A stretch of 64,000 nt of DNA from a virus. The notes under the pieces are model-generated. The model made no database searches. It was given only the letters and a program-made list of their open reading frames with translations, and was not told the DNA's origin. The translations under genes and the position numbers were made by a program. Positions 1 through 8,369 of this stretch are shown one piece after another. Within the stretch, counting starts at the first letter, position 1. Every line of letters starts with the position of its first letter. Where the stretch lies: positions 1 to 64,000 of IMG/VR virus record IMGVR_UViG_3300045131_002121; one strand, 5' to 3'.

Positions 1-2
1 AT

Positions 3-710
3 CTCAAGCGGGCCTCGTTTGTGGTCATCTGGAATGGTGCCCAGCACAATGGTCGCAACGCCAAGGCGCTCTGCGAGGCCATGAAGATCCCCTATGCCTT
101 CTTCGAGTGGGGTGTGGCCCCGCAGGCCAAGACCTTCCTTGTCGACCTCGATGGCTTCGCCGGGGATTCCATGCTCATGCGCCCCCTGGGCTGGGTCACC
201 GACGCTGACATCAAGGTGTACCGTGAGGGCGTCACCGAACTCCGCACCAAGTATCCCTTGGAGCCCAAGAAGGGACGAGTCCTCGTACCACTCCAGATCG
301 AGAACGACTCCCAGATCTTGTACCATTGCCCCTACCGCAACATGGGTGAGTTTGTTGAACACGTCGCTGCGATGTATCCCAGTCATGACATCATCGTCCG
401 CCCCCATCCCAAGTCGGGATCCCAGAGGCCCTGGAAGTCAGCACGGGCCACCATTGAGAACCGAGACACCATCAAAGACTTCTATGAAGCCGCGCGTATC
501 AGTGAAGTCGTCGTCGGCATCAATTCGACCTCCCTCGTCGAAGCCGCCATGATTGGGGTGCCCGTGGTGGCCATGGGCAAGTGTCCCCTGCAAGTCCAGC
601 CCTGGCGCCACCGCGAGCGCCTTCTCGCCGGGTACTGGGCACTTAGAGTTCCGCGTACCGCAAGCATTGGAGATGTCCTCCAACGCTTCAACATCAAACC
701 CATAGACTAA
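3..710 (+). CDS. Capsule-type glycosyltransferase-like protein, 5'-truncated
   Basis: The reading frame is open to the left edge, so the true start lies outside the window; the GTG at 21 is only the first internal candidate. The C-terminal part contains RPHPKS followed by GINSTSLVEAA and a GVPVV segment. These fit the nucleotide-sugar-binding half of GT-B enzymes of the capsule-synthesis (KpsS/KpsC) or CDP-glycerol transferase kind. The role would be transfer of a sugar or sugar phosphate to a surface glycan. It is followed after 10 bases by a small gene and then by two large glycosyltransferase-like genes, which supports a glycan-modifying cluster. The family assignment is by motif recognition only, and the acceptor is unknown. 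Confidence 0.6.
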   Translation, partial: LKRASFVVIWNGAQHNGRNAKALCEAMKIPYAFFEWGVAPQAKTFLVDLDGFAGDSMLMRPLGWVTDADIKVYREGVTELRTKYPLEPKKGRVLVPLQIENDSQILYHCPYRNMGEFVEHVAAMYPSHDIIVRPHPKSGSQRPWKSARATIENRDTIKDFYEAARISEVVVGINSTSLVEAAMIGVPVVAMGKCPLQVQPWRHRERLLAGYWALRVPRTASIGDVLQRFNIKPID

Positions 711-720
711 GGAGATTACA

Positions 721-996
721 ATGGATTCGACCCCACCAGGCCCAGGTGCCCCGAGCAGACCTCCACTACCAGTGGAGATCCAGAATGTTCTCAACCATGT
801 CGCTGAAGCCAACAGGGTGATAGGGACTTTGCTTGCCGTTATCGGTCAGGCCGCGACGACCCCAGGCATCACCCCACAGGAGTTCAAGGCACGTATGAGC
901 ACGGACTACGTGCAGAATTTGTTTCCGAGGGTTAGCGACGAAGTCATACATACGAAATTCGCCATATCAGTGATCCCAGACGCCCCTCCGGCTTGA
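721..996 (+). CDS. Hypothetical protein, 91 aa
   Basis: This small protein has a proline-rich N-terminus (about residues 4-20) followed by a predicted helical stretch around residues 20-55. The start ATG follows a good ribosome-binding site (aaggagat, about 6 bases upstream). No recognised domain, signal peptide or membrane segment is visible. It lies between the truncated glycosyltransferase and another unknown gene on the same strand, so it is probably co-transcribed with them. The function is unknown. Confidence 0.7.
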   Translation: MDSTPPGPGAPSRPPLPVEIQNVLNHVAEANRVIGTLLAVIGQAATTPGITPQEFKARMSTDYVQNLFPRVSDEVIHTKFAISVIPDAPPA

Positions 997-1064
997 CACC
1001 ACTGAGAGTCATGGTTTACTGTGAGTCAACCCACCTACATGGGCTCACGCCCAGAGGAGACTAT

Positions 1065-1634
1065 ATGTCGAAATGTTCTAAATCCTGCAACCCCAACGCC
1101 AACTTCGAGCGCCTGAAAGAGATCGACATTCTCTTAAACTGCGTCATGGGGATCGCCAATCTCGAGGCCACCCGTCTGAATGGCCCCAACTGTATTGATG
1201 ATCTCTTCCAGAAGGTCAAGTCACGTCTCATGTACCTGATCCCTGGTGAAGGTCCATGTATTCTCCCACGTAGTGACGTCACGCCTCCTGTGAAGGGGTC
1301 CAGTCACGGCATCATTATCGATGGACTGTATTGGAAGGTCATTCGTCACGGGGACACCATAGTGGCGCGTGCTGATGTCGATGCCATGAAAAGCACCGCG
1401 GTAGTGCAGTTTAGTAGTAAACAAGATGTGGCCGAAACTCTGGCGCGCGCTACCCGAGATATTCATGGGGCTTTGCATGAGATGGCACATGATAAGGCAC
1501 ACGCGATGGCAGACGCCGCTGCTAAGAAATCGAAATCCAAGGTTAAACCTGGGGGCACCCTGAAGGCCAAGGTCAAGACAGTCTCCAGCGTCGAGACTGT
1601 GAAGGCCAAGGCGAAGAAGAAAGGGAAGGCATGA
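1065..1634 (+). CDS. Hypothetical protein with lysine/alanine-rich basic tail
   Basis: The start at 1065 is chosen because agaggaga lies 5-8 bases upstream; an in-frame TTG at 993 has no such site and would overlap the previous gene. The 189-residue product has a mixed N-terminal domain with several cysteines (near residues 3, 7, 24 and 41). It ends in a tail of about 45 residues dominated by K, A and V, reminiscent of histone-like or nucleic-acid-binding tails. The start of the next gene overlaps its stop by four bases (ATGA at 1631). An AGTCTC-N7-GAGACT inverted repeat lies inside its last codons (1580-1598). Function is unknown; DNA or RNA binding through the tail is only a guess. Confidence 0.7.
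   Translation: MSKCSKSCNPNANFERLKEIDILLNCVMGIANLEATRLNGPNCIDDLFQKVKSRLMYLIPGEGPCILPRSDVTPPVKGSSHGIIIDGLYWKVIRHGDTIVARADVDAMKSTAVVQFSSKQDVAETLARATRDIHGALHEMAHDKAHAMADAAAKKSKSKVKPGGTLKAKVKTVSSVETVKAKAKKKGKA
1580..1598. repeat. AGTCTC-N7-GAGACT element, copy 1
   Basis: AGTCTC-CAGCGTC-GAGACT lies near the 3' end of the basic-tail gene, 33 bases before the next start. It is one of six elements in the window. Confidence 0.6.
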
Positions 1635-1942
1635 GCACCGATCTCAAAGCAGTCATCGATGCCGCGACGGCATCTGTGGTCGGGGCTCCTGAGAAACCAG
1701 CGGCCACACCTGGGATCCTGACCCCTGAGGAACGCATGGCCTATGAGAAGGCCACAGGGGATCACCCCGGCAGCCGCGATGAAGCCCTGGAGAAGGCCAG
1801 GGCACTGCGCCGGCAGCGCATCCAGGAGGCCCGGAGTGCGGAGCAACAGCGCCAGCTCAGGCTCCTCAGGGAGCGCAGTATCGTTATCAAGGCACGGGCG
1901 CGTCGTGAGCACGCCAAGAAGAAAAAGACTCGCAGGAGTTAA
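1631..1942 (+). CDS. Hypothetical basic helical protein, 103 aa
   Basis: The start ATG overlaps the previous stop codon (ATGA), so translation is probably coupled. The C-terminal half is a highly charged Arg/Lys/Gln/Glu helix, likely coiled coil, and ends in a run of lysines and arginines. No known domain is visible. It lies two bases upstream of the large glycosyltransferase gene and is part of the same operon. Function is unknown. Confidence 0.7.
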   Translation: MSTDLKAVIDAATASVVGAPEKPAATPGILTPEERMAYEKATGDHPGSRDEALEKARALRRQRIQEARSAEQQRQLRLLRERSIVIKARARREHAKKKKTRRS

Positions 1943-1944
1943 GC

Positions 1945-4374
1945 ATGACCACCCACCCCGGGCGTCACGATGCCTTCAACATCATCACGGCAACTGAAGC
2001 CCGGGCTGGGCGCATCCTGCGTTCCCAGCCCGCCGTGTTCTTTACATCACAGATGGAGAACGCCTGGTTGGGACGTGCCTACGCGGGCGCCACTGCATTC
2101 CTGGTCTGTGGGGGCCCCAGCGCAGGAGCCGTCGACCTCAAGGCGCTCTCAACGACTCCTGGGGTCGTCACGATGGCGGTCAACAATGCTGCCCAGGGCT
2201 GGCGTCCCCAGCTCTGGTGTGGTCTCGATGAACCCCATCGCTTCCTCAACTCGATCTGGCTAGATCCCGGTATCCAGAAGTTCTATCCTCTGGCCTATCA
2301 GGACATGCCGTTGCGGGACCACCCCGTGCGGACCCCCAAGGATTGCCCGAACACTTGGTTCATCCGGCGCAATGACAAGTTTGATGCCAAGACCTGGCTG
2401 CACGAGGACACCATCAACTGGGGCCAGGAAGGCGATGACTCCAGGCGTGGGGGTCGCAGCACCATGGTCGCCGCGATGCGGATCCTCTACATCCTGGGCT
2501 TCAAGCAGGTCTACCTCGTCGGTGCTGACTTCAAGATGGACCCCAAGAAGGCGTACAACCATGATCAGGTCGTCGATGCAACAGTCGCTGCGAAGAACAA
2601 CTCACTCTTCGAGTACCTCAATGGGTTGTTCACCCAGCTCCAGGTCGAGTTCCTCCACCATGGATTCGATGTATTCAATACCACCCAGATCTCTGGGCTC
2701 ACCGCGTTCCCCTATAAGTCCTTTATCGATGCCAGGGCCCAGGCCACCAATGACTCCAAGGTGAACCCCAGGGAGTCCTCGGCTGGGCTCTACGATGGCC
2801 ACTTCAAGGAGCCCGTGAAGTCCACGCCGCCTCGAATAGCACCCCCTATACTAACGGATTCTTTGCGTGATCTCGCCTGGGGTTACTCCGCTGGTCTCGG
2901 TATCGCCGAGGTCAAGGCGGCCTGGGATGCCTATACCGCTGAGGTCGCCACCACGCCCGCTGGGAAGTCCACTGAACGCCTCGCTGGGCTCGAGGACAAA
3001 GCGCTGGCCGCCGCGGGGATCCCGCCTCGTAATGGGGCCTGGAGTATCCCGGCGACCACACGCCCCCTCAAGATGGACACCGACAAGCATGATGGCAGCC
3101 GACGTGCCTTCATCGTTGGCAATGGACCCACTGCTAACGTAGGTGAGGGCTGGCGGGATGATGGCATGCGATCCGATGATGCCATCATCCGAATCAATTT
3201 CCCACGCCTCGACGGCTACCCCGTCGGGGACCGCACCGACTACTGGGTACTGAACCCTCAGCATCCCCGTGCACTGGAAGACCTCGAGATCGGGCTGGCC
3301 ATGCTGAAGCCCTGGAGAGTTGTCCTCATCCAACCCAGGGTTCTCGAGAACCCCGCACAGGGTGCTCGATATGCCGAGGTGCTCTCACGGCTACGCCACA
3401 TCAGTGCGAACAAGCCAGATGTCTGGGATCCCGCCTACGCCGAGCGTCTCATGCAACCCCCGGTGGTCCACGAGACCTGGGGGCTATCCACTGGGGCTGA
3501 GGCCATCCGATGGGCGCGCACATGGGCTGATGCCATTGTGACCACGGGCATCGACACCCACATCGCACCCAAGATTGAACCCAAGCGTATCCGGTACTGG
3601 GGGGAACCCACCACGGGCGTCTATACACCACAGGAGCGACTGTACCTCAGGTTGCTCAAGCAGGCTGGCGGGTTCTCCGATCTCGAGGGCTTCGACTTAG
3701 AGCCCTTGGATCCCCCGACGGCTGAGGAGCCCACGATCCCCAAGATTATCCACATCATGGCTATCGGCACCAAGATTGAGGGTGCGGTTGCCTCCATGGT
3801 TGCCAGGAACATCAAGTTGTTGGAGTCCCTGGGCTGGGATGTCAACCTGTGGCAGGATACCCCGGAGACCGCCACGATGGTCACCAGTTTCTATGAAGAC
3901 GATCTAGGTGTCACTGTCGCCGAGTTGCCACGTGATGCCCTCAACGAGATCGCGAAGCCAGCAGCGCTCCGCATGGGCGTCGGGGGCCTCTGCATCGATG
4001 CCGACGTCGAAGTCATCCGTGATCCCAGTGCACTCTGCGCCATCGGTGCCGGTGCCTTTGGATTCAAGGACCTCGATGGTAAGGTGCGATCCAGGGTTGT
4101 CGGTGCTGCCTACGACTCAGTTACCATCTCGGCATGGGCTGACTCCTGCAAGGCCAGGGTCAAAAACAAGGTGAATGTCGAGCTGGCGCTGGACTCCGCG
4201 CTCTCAGGGAACACCCGAGCCAAAGATTTCGTTGAACTCCCCTGGTGGTACTTTGACCCCGCGGCAAAGGCTCGCGAGGCAGGGGACCCCAAGACACCGC
4301 CAACGATGACATTGGTCGGCTCGGCCTGGGACTTCCGGGATGGTGTCGGCCCCTACACTTTCATGACGAGGTAA
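1945..4374 (+). CDS. Three-domain MptE-like / GT29-like / DXD glycosyltransferase fusion
   Basis: The 809-residue protein has three recognisable parts. Residues about 45-250 look like the MptE-like (DUF115) Rossmann domain, with a CGGPSAG loop near 55 and LVGADF near 192. Residues about 385-570 resemble the sialyltransferase family (GT29), with VGNGPTANVG near 390 and IRIN shortly after. Residues about 600-809 match DXD sugar transferases (Gly_transf_sug, GT32-like), with IPKIIHIM near 600 and IDADVEV near 683, the likely metal/nucleotide-sugar site. Together they suggest assembly or remodelling of a surface or virion glycan in the cytoplasm. The gene is spaced 2 bases from its neighbours on both sides. 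Domain names rest on motif recognition; substrates are unknown. Confidence 0.65.
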   Translation: MTTHPGRHDAFNIITATEARAGRILRSQPAVFFTSQMENAWLGRAYAGATAFLVCGGPSAGAVDLKALSTTPGVVTMAVNNAAQGWRPQLWCGLDEPHRFLNSIWLDPGIQKFYPLAYQDMPLRDHPVRTPKDCPNTWFIRRNDKFDAKTWLHEDTINWGQEGDDSRRGGRSTMVAAMRILYILGFKQVYLVGADFKMDPKKAYNHDQVVDATVAAKNNSLFEYLNGLFTQLQVEFLHHGFDVFNTTQISGLTAFPYKSFIDARAQATNDSKVNPRESSAGLYDGHFKEPVKSTPPRIAPPILTDSLRDLAWGYSAGLGIAEVKAAWDAYTAEVATTPAGKSTERLAGLEDKALAAAGIPPRNGAWSIPATTRPLKMDTDKHDGSRRAFIVGNGPTANVGEGWRDDGMRSDDAIIRINFPRLDGYPVGDRTDYWVLNPQHPRALEDLEIGLAMLKPWRVVLIQPRVLENPAQGARYAEVLSRLRHISANKPDVWDPAYAERLMQPPVVHETWGLSTGAEAIRWARTWADAIVTTGIDTHIAPKIEPKRIRYWGEPTTGVYTPQERLYLRLLKQAGGFSDLEGFDLEPLDPPTAEEPTIPKIIHIMAIGTKIEGAVASMVARNIKLLESLGWDVNLWQDTPETATMVTSFYEDDLGVTVAELPRDALNEIAKPAALRMGVGGLCIDADVEVIRDPSALCAIGAGAFGFKDLDGKVRSRVVGAAYDSVTISAWADSCKARVKNKVNVELALDSALSGNTRAKDFVELPWWYFDPAAKAREAGDPKTPPTMTLVGSAWDFRDGVGPYTFMTR

Positions 4375-4376
4375 CC

Positions 4377-6296
4377 ATGCCGAATGTCTTTGAATCAACA
4401 GAAAACGTAGATGCCATGCTGCGTTCTAAGCGTGTCTTGGTTGTCGGTAACGGGCCTTCTGCACGGTCTGTAAAGATACCAGAGATCATGGGGGATTACG
4501 ATTTAGTTGTAAGGTTTAACTGTTGGAAGAAGGACTCGCATACATCGGGTGAGAGATGCGATGTCTGGGTAACCAATCTGAGCCCGCATGACACGGAAAA
4601 ACATCTTCCAAAAGCAGCAGCAGAGGGGTACAAGGCTTCACTGTTTTTGATTTGTGCTGGCCTCGGGGCACCTAGTTCTGTGCGAGTTTGCCACTTTAGG
4701 GATATCATTAAGACCGGGTTTGGGGATGTCCCCGTGGGGGAAGTCCCGCCCAGTTTCGCGAAGACTCTAAGTAAGCGGGTAGGAATCAAGGTAACCACTG
4801 GGCTGACAGCAATACACTACCTGCTTAGCCTGGGGTGTGAGGTGACGATCTGTGGGTTTGATATCCTCGCTGGGAGGCAGTGTACTCCTCGCCATTATTG
4901 GGGAGGTAGGTCGAATATACGCAAGAGTCACTCCCCTGCTAAAGAGGGCAGCATTCTGTGGGAGCTGATCTCGAGTGGTGCCATACGTACCGTAGGCGAC
5001 GTGCCCGCGTTGTGGGTGGATACATCCCCAGTACGATCGCTGGATTACTTTGATAGCATGCAGGAAACTATACCAAGGATTATTCATTTGGTGTGGTTGG
5101 GTACAATGGTTCCAGAGTGGGTACGCGCTTTCATGCAAGCGGTTATAGACCTACACCCTCAATGGGAGGTTAAGCTGCACACAGATCTACCCAGTAGTGC
5201 TGGTAGTGAACTCGCCGAGGCGTACAACTCGGCGGAGCAGTGGTGCCAGCGTGCAGATATCGTGCGGTATGTAGCGCTCCGTGATTTCGGAGGCATCTAC
5301 ATTGATGCCGACTGCGTCATCCTTCGGGCGCTCGACCCCTTGCTGAAAGCAGGGCCTTTCTGGATCGCGCGTCAAGCCGACGGGCGCTTCAACAACGCAT
5401 TCATTGGGTGCGAGAAAGGGTGTAAAGAGATCAATCAGATCATCCAGGAAGTCATCACTGTGCATCGCGGGGGCTCTAGTCGGAGGGCGAGGTTTGGTCC
5501 TGACATGCTGACCAATATGGTGGATGTCAGTAAGTCGATCACGGTAAACCAGCTCCCCAAGCATTATTTTATGATACTGGATAAGCAGTCATCCGCACAC
5601 AAATTTCTTCATTCTGATACTCAGGCAAGGGCGGGTCATCTTAATAATTTGCAGGGTAGAATTACAGACGGAGTAACCCCATTCTTAGTTCATCTGTGGG
5701 GTTACGAGGGGTCTTCAAAGGCTCCAGTTTCCGAGGCTGAATCCGCTGCTGTATTGAAGCAATCAGAAGCCTACAGCAGGGTCGACGGGTATGCCACACA
5801 TCTACCTGCGTTGACCTTTGCGGTAGAGTGCATGATGTCTAACTTCTCTTCGCCGCGTGTAGTAGAACTGGGGTGTGGATTTTATAGCAGTGTTTTTCTG
5901 AATGCTCTTTCAAAATCGTATGGGTTTAGGTACGACATAGTTTTCCAAGATGAAGCATGGGCCGATGCCATCAAGCCCCTTGTACCTAACGCTAATTGGA
6001 TTCGTGTCGCCAAGTGGGATGCAGTGAAGTCTGTGCTCGGGGACTCACCAGACATTGGGCTGTGCTTGGTAGACCAGGAACAGGTTGTCGTCAACCGGTT
6101 ACGGACTGCGTTGACGATTCGAGACATTTGTAAAATAATGGTGTTCCATGATTCTGATCGAATTGGTGCTGGGGGTAACAGTTCAAAGGGGCCATTAAGC
6201 ATGGCAAACTTTAAGTTCCGTCGAGACTTTCTCATTAGAAAACCGTTCACGTCAGTGGTGAGTGATTTCATCGACGTGGCCAGTTTCACACCCTAG
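4377..6296 (+). CDS. GT29-like / GT32-like / methyltransferase fusion protein
   Basis: The 639-residue protein repeats part of the upstream architecture in a different order. Residues about 18-200 carry a sialyltransferase-like (GT29) domain starting VVGNGPSARSV. Residues about 230-420 are a DXD glycosyltransferase (GT32-like) with IPRIIHLVWLG and ADIVRYVALRDFGG leading into IDADC (D310, D312). Residues about 480-639 start with VVELGCGFYSS, an S-adenosylmethionine-binding loop of a class I methyltransferase. The gene is visibly more A+T-rich than its neighbours, suggesting separate acquisition. A plausible role is transfer and capping methylation of a glycan. The order and presence of the three domains are seen in the sequence; the activity is inferred. 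Confidence 0.65.
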   Translation: MPNVFESTENVDAMLRSKRVLVVGNGPSARSVKIPEIMGDYDLVVRFNCWKKDSHTSGERCDVWVTNLSPHDTEKHLPKAAAEGYKASLFLICAGLGAPSSVRVCHFRDIIKTGFGDVPVGEVPPSFAKTLSKRVGIKVTTGLTAIHYLLSLGCEVTICGFDILAGRQCTPRHYWGGRSNIRKSHSPAKEGSILWELISSGAIRTVGDVPALWVDTSPVRSLDYFDSMQETIPRIIHLVWLGTMVPEWVRAFMQAVIDLHPQWEVKLHTDLPSSAGSELAEAYNSAEQWCQRADIVRYVALRDFGGIYIDADCVILRALDPLLKAGPFWIARQADGRFNNAFIGCEKGCKEINQIIQEVITVHRGGSSRRARFGPDMLTNMVDVSKSITVNQLPKHYFMILDKQSSAHKFLHSDTQARAGHLNNLQGRITDGVTPFLVHLWGYEGSSKAPVSEAESAAVLKQSEAYSRVDGYATHLPALTFAVECMMSNFSSPRVVELGCGFYSSVFLNALSKSYGFRYDIVFQDEAWADAIKPLVPNANWIRVAKWDAVKSVLGDSPDIGLCLVDQEQVVVNRLRTALTIRDICKIMVFHDSDRIGAGGNSSKGPLSMANFKFRRDFLIRKPFTSVVSDFIDVASFTP

Positions 6297-6306
6297 GAGC
6301 CCACCC

Positions 6307-6897
6307 ATGTCGCCAACCGATCCAGACACCACCAAGGACTCGACTCCCCTGCTTCGCGCACGGGTCATCGAGGCTGAGTTCGACGTCAAGCCGAACCCCG
6401 TGGATTTCGATGCTGAAGTCGCCCGCATCAAGGCGAGTGGGCTAGAGCGTGATTCATTGCCAAAGGTGCTCGCACTCGTGAAAGGTCTCGCGGAGCAACC
6501 CCCACAACCCGCGGTTATGATGAACGCCGTGGAAGCCCGGGCACGAGGGGTCGACCTCACCGGGATCCACGCTGAGCTCGCCAACCGCCCGACCTGCCTG
6601 GACTGCGCTCGCAAGCATGTCGGCAGTGCGCGTGCCCTCCTCGTCGAGGCCAGGCTGGGTTACGCCCGACATGCCTGGTATGCCGTCGGGGAACTCGCCC
6701 AGGCCGAAGCCGAGCTCGTCGACAAATACGACTTCCTCGCCGAGTATGTCAGGGGTGTCCGCCTCGACCTCATGGCCTCCCTGGATCCCGCGACATCGTT
6801 GACCGCTGGAGGCCCCAGCATTGATCCTGGCCTGATCAAGTACCCGGATTGGGATTCCCTGATGGATGCGCTTGTGGACACCGCGGTGACCAAGTAG
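6307..6897 (+). CDS. Conserved phage hypothetical with C-x2-C-x2-KH motif
   Basis: The start at 6307 is preceded by taggag; an upstream in-frame codon at 6262 would overlap the previous gene. The 196-residue product has a central segment CLDCARKHVGSA (about residues 98-109) followed by an alanine-rich helix ending in HAWYAVGELAQAEAE. I recall this Cys/Lys-His plus 'GY..H.W.A.GHLAEA' pattern from many uncharacterised phage proteins, but know no function. The two cysteines and the histidines could bind a metal. It begins the run of small unknown genes after the glycan cluster. Confidence 0.6.
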   Translation: MSPTDPDTTKDSTPLLRARVIEAEFDVKPNPVDFDAEVARIKASGLERDSLPKVLALVKGLAEQPPQPAVMMNAVEARARGVDLTGIHAELANRPTCLDCARKHVGSARALLVEARLGYARHAWYAVGELAQAEAELVDKYDFLAEYVRGVRLDLMASLDPATSLTAGGPSIDPGLIKYPDWDSLMDALVDTAVTK

Positions 6898-6910
6898 GCG
6901 GCATCGGCGT

Positions 6911-6927
6911 CCTTGCCGGGGGCAAGG
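6911..6927 (+). other. Intergenic stem-loop
   Basis: CCTTGCC and GGCAAGG form a perfect 7-bp stem with a GGG loop. It sits between the gene ending at 6897 and the GTG start at 6961. No U-tract follows, so it is more likely an RNA-processing or stability element than an intrinsic terminator. Confidence 0.4.
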
Positions 6928-6960
6928 GCGGCATAAGCTCGCCCATCGATAGGAATCCAT

Positions 6961-7536
6961 GTGGCATCTCCGCACCGTTTGACAACCCCAGATGGGGCAG
7001 TTTACGATCTCCGCTGGGTGATCTCGTTCAAAGACGATCTCTCCAAGATCGCTGCGACTTTCTTTGGATCCCCGTACTCTCCGGTGATCTTTGATCGTAC
7101 TGCTTTCTTGGCTCAATGGGACGCCTCCCGTGCAGGTAACCCAGCGTTCCTGGGCTGCCCCGCGATAGGTGCTCTACCTGATCTCATCTTGGGACAGACC
7201 ACCCTCAATGTCCTCATGGTCACCCGGTTTGTGGACTACCCCGCCTTGGCGCAGGTCTACGCCTGGTTAGCACAGTCCGCGATGGCTGAGGACGCCCAGG
7301 TCCCCGTGGATGTTCCCATTCGGATTCCCCGTGCGACTTTCTTAGCCGCGTGGCCCAGTGGGTTGCCGTGGTGGAATCCAGGTGGGGGTTCCTCGTATTA
7401 CAACCTCGACTGGGTGACGTCCTGGAACCGGGAGACCACCGCGATGTCTCGCTTTGCTGATTCACCTGATGTCGTCATCGGACTCCCCAGGGATGCCCTG
7501 GAGACCGCGATGCAGGCATCGAAGACGAGGTCCTAA
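6961..7536 (+). CDS. Two-copy small-domain protein (local paralogue family)
   Basis: The start is a GTG preceded by ataggaatccat. The 191-residue product has an N-terminal unit YDLRWVISFKDD..DRTAFLAQWDA (about residues 15-55) and a C-terminal unit YYNLDWVTSW..GLPRDALETAMQA (about residues 143-187). Both resemble the single units encoded by the next two genes: Y-[DN]-L/V, an aromatic strand, a polar gap, a V/F strand, then an arginine/aspartate turn and an alanine-rich helix. This suggests tandem duplication of a small domain. Function is unknown. The gene ends where the next begins (7536). Confidence 0.6.
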   Translation: MASPHRLTTPDGAVYDLRWVISFKDDLSKIAATFFGSPYSPVIFDRTAFLAQWDASRAGNPAFLGCPAIGALPDLILGQTTLNVLMVTRFVDYPALAQVYAWLAQSAMAEDAQVPVDVPIRIPRATFLAAWPSGLPWWNPGGGSSYYNLDWVTSWNRETTAMSRFADSPDVVIGLPRDALETAMQASKTRS

Positions 7537-7730
7537 TGGCTTTCATCTCTAACTTCTTCACCCCTGTGCCAGGGGGATCCACCTATAACGTCCGCGAGGC
7601 CGTGATGTGGATTCCAATTGGTGGCGGTAAGGTCGCCGTACGTTTTGTCTCCCAGCCCAACGCTATGGTGGTTTTTGACGCCGTGCAGTGGGCTGCCGCG
7701 GTAGCCGCCTCGGATGCCTCGGGGTTCTGA
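7536..7730 (+). CDS. Small single-domain protein, local paralogue family
   Basis: This 64-residue protein starts at the last base of the previous stop codon (TAATG), so it is translationally coupled. It contains YNVREAVMWIPIGG then VAVRFVSQ and a DAVQWAAAVAA helix. That is the same layout as the units in the neighbouring genes at 6961 and 7800. No transmembrane segment or catalytic motif is visible. Function is unknown. Confidence 0.55.
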   Translation: MAFISNFFTPVPGGSTYNVREAVMWIPIGGGKVAVRFVSQPNAMVVFDAVQWAAAVAASDASGF

Positions 7731-7799
7731 TGTCTTGCACGGACACCTGCGAGATCAGAATCCTGCCATCAACGATTTTGTGGACTCAAGGGGGATCAT

Positions 7800-7994
7800 A
7801 TGGGACTTGTTACCGCGCCGCAGATCTGGTATCCAAATGGGGCCAATGGCTCCGCCTATGATCTCACCAAGATCACCTGGTACGCGCCTGACAAAGACCC
7901 CGCTTTTGTGAATGTTCGCTTCAGAGGTCTCGATGCCGCCACGGTAAGATTTCCGCGTGCATCTTTTGAAGCCGCGATGGCCGCTGTCGGGTGA
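7800..7994 (+). CDS. Small single-domain protein, local paralogue family
   Basis: The 64-residue product starts at an ATG with gggggat 4-10 bases upstream. It contains YDLTKITWYAPDKD, VNVRFRGL and RASFEAAMAAVG, matching the domain pattern of the genes at 6961 and 7536. An overlapping frame at 7714-7911 was judged a shadow, because it lacks this family resemblance and a good ribosome-binding site. Function is unknown. Confidence 0.55.
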   Translation: MGLVTAPQIWYPNGANGSAYDLTKITWYAPDKDPAFVNVRFRGLDAATVRFPRASFEAAMAAVG

Positions 7995-7997
7995 TCC

Positions 7998-8282
7998 ATG
8001 AAAAAGAAAACGAAATCGGCTCCTCGGCGTAAGCCGACGGAGTACACCCCACACACGGATCGCATGGTCGCCAGCAATGGTGTCGGCGACAGGAAGCACC
8101 CGGCAACTCGGGCTCCAGGTGCCCCCTCGACGTCTACCCCGATTAAAAAGAAACTCAAGGAGTCAGCACCCTTCCTTGATCTCTGTGTTGATCTTCTCAA
8201 TTCAGTGGAAGACTTGAAAACACGCGTAGCCATTCTGGAAACAGAACGTGCGGCCACAAAACCCACCCGACGGCGTACCTGA
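7998..8282 (+). CDS. Hypothetical basic protein, 94 aa
   Basis: The N-terminal half is rich in Lys, Arg, Pro and Thr and probably disordered. Residues about 60-85 form a likely amphipathic or coiled-coil helix. It begins three bases after the previous stop codon. No domain is recognised. It is the last gene before the intergenic region leading to the ribonucleotide reductase. Confidence 0.6.
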   Translation: MKKKTKSAPRRKPTEYTPHTDRMVASNGVGDRKHPATRAPGAPSTSTPIKKKLKESAPFLDLCVDLLNSVEDLKTRVAILETERAATKPTRRRT

Positions 8283-8298
8283 GAGGATACCAACTGAC

Positions 8299-8338
8299 TT
8301 GACTGAGAGTAAACCCCCGCAGGATGTAACCCCTGCGG
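8299..8338 (+). promoter_or_regulatory. Possible leader: GAGAGT motif plus stem-loop upstream of the reductase gene
   Basis: TTGACT-GAGAGTAAAC (8299-8313) is followed by a perfect stem CCGCAGG/CCTGCGG (8317-8338). The reductase ATG is at 8370, with ctggag as its ribosome-binding site. Similar GAGAGT(C/A) motifs followed by stems occur before the genes at 1065 and 11755. A promoter with a structured leader is possible, but no convincing -10 box is seen. The stem is not followed by a U-tract. Confidence 0.35.
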
Positions 8339-8369
8339 CGCAAAAACCAACGACTACCTGGAGTGTTAT

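Noticed and set aside
993-1026. Sigma70 promoter starting with TTGACA at 993
   Set aside because: The -35 match is perfect, but nothing resembling a -10 box lies 16-18 bases downstream.
993-1064. TTG start at 993 extending the 1065 gene
   Set aside because: It has no ribosome-binding site and overlaps the previous gene, while 1065 has agaggaga close upstream.
7714-7911. 65-residue open frame overlapping two small genes
   Set aside because: It overlaps both 7536-7730 and 7800-7994, lacks a good ribosome-binding site and does not resemble the local paralogue family.
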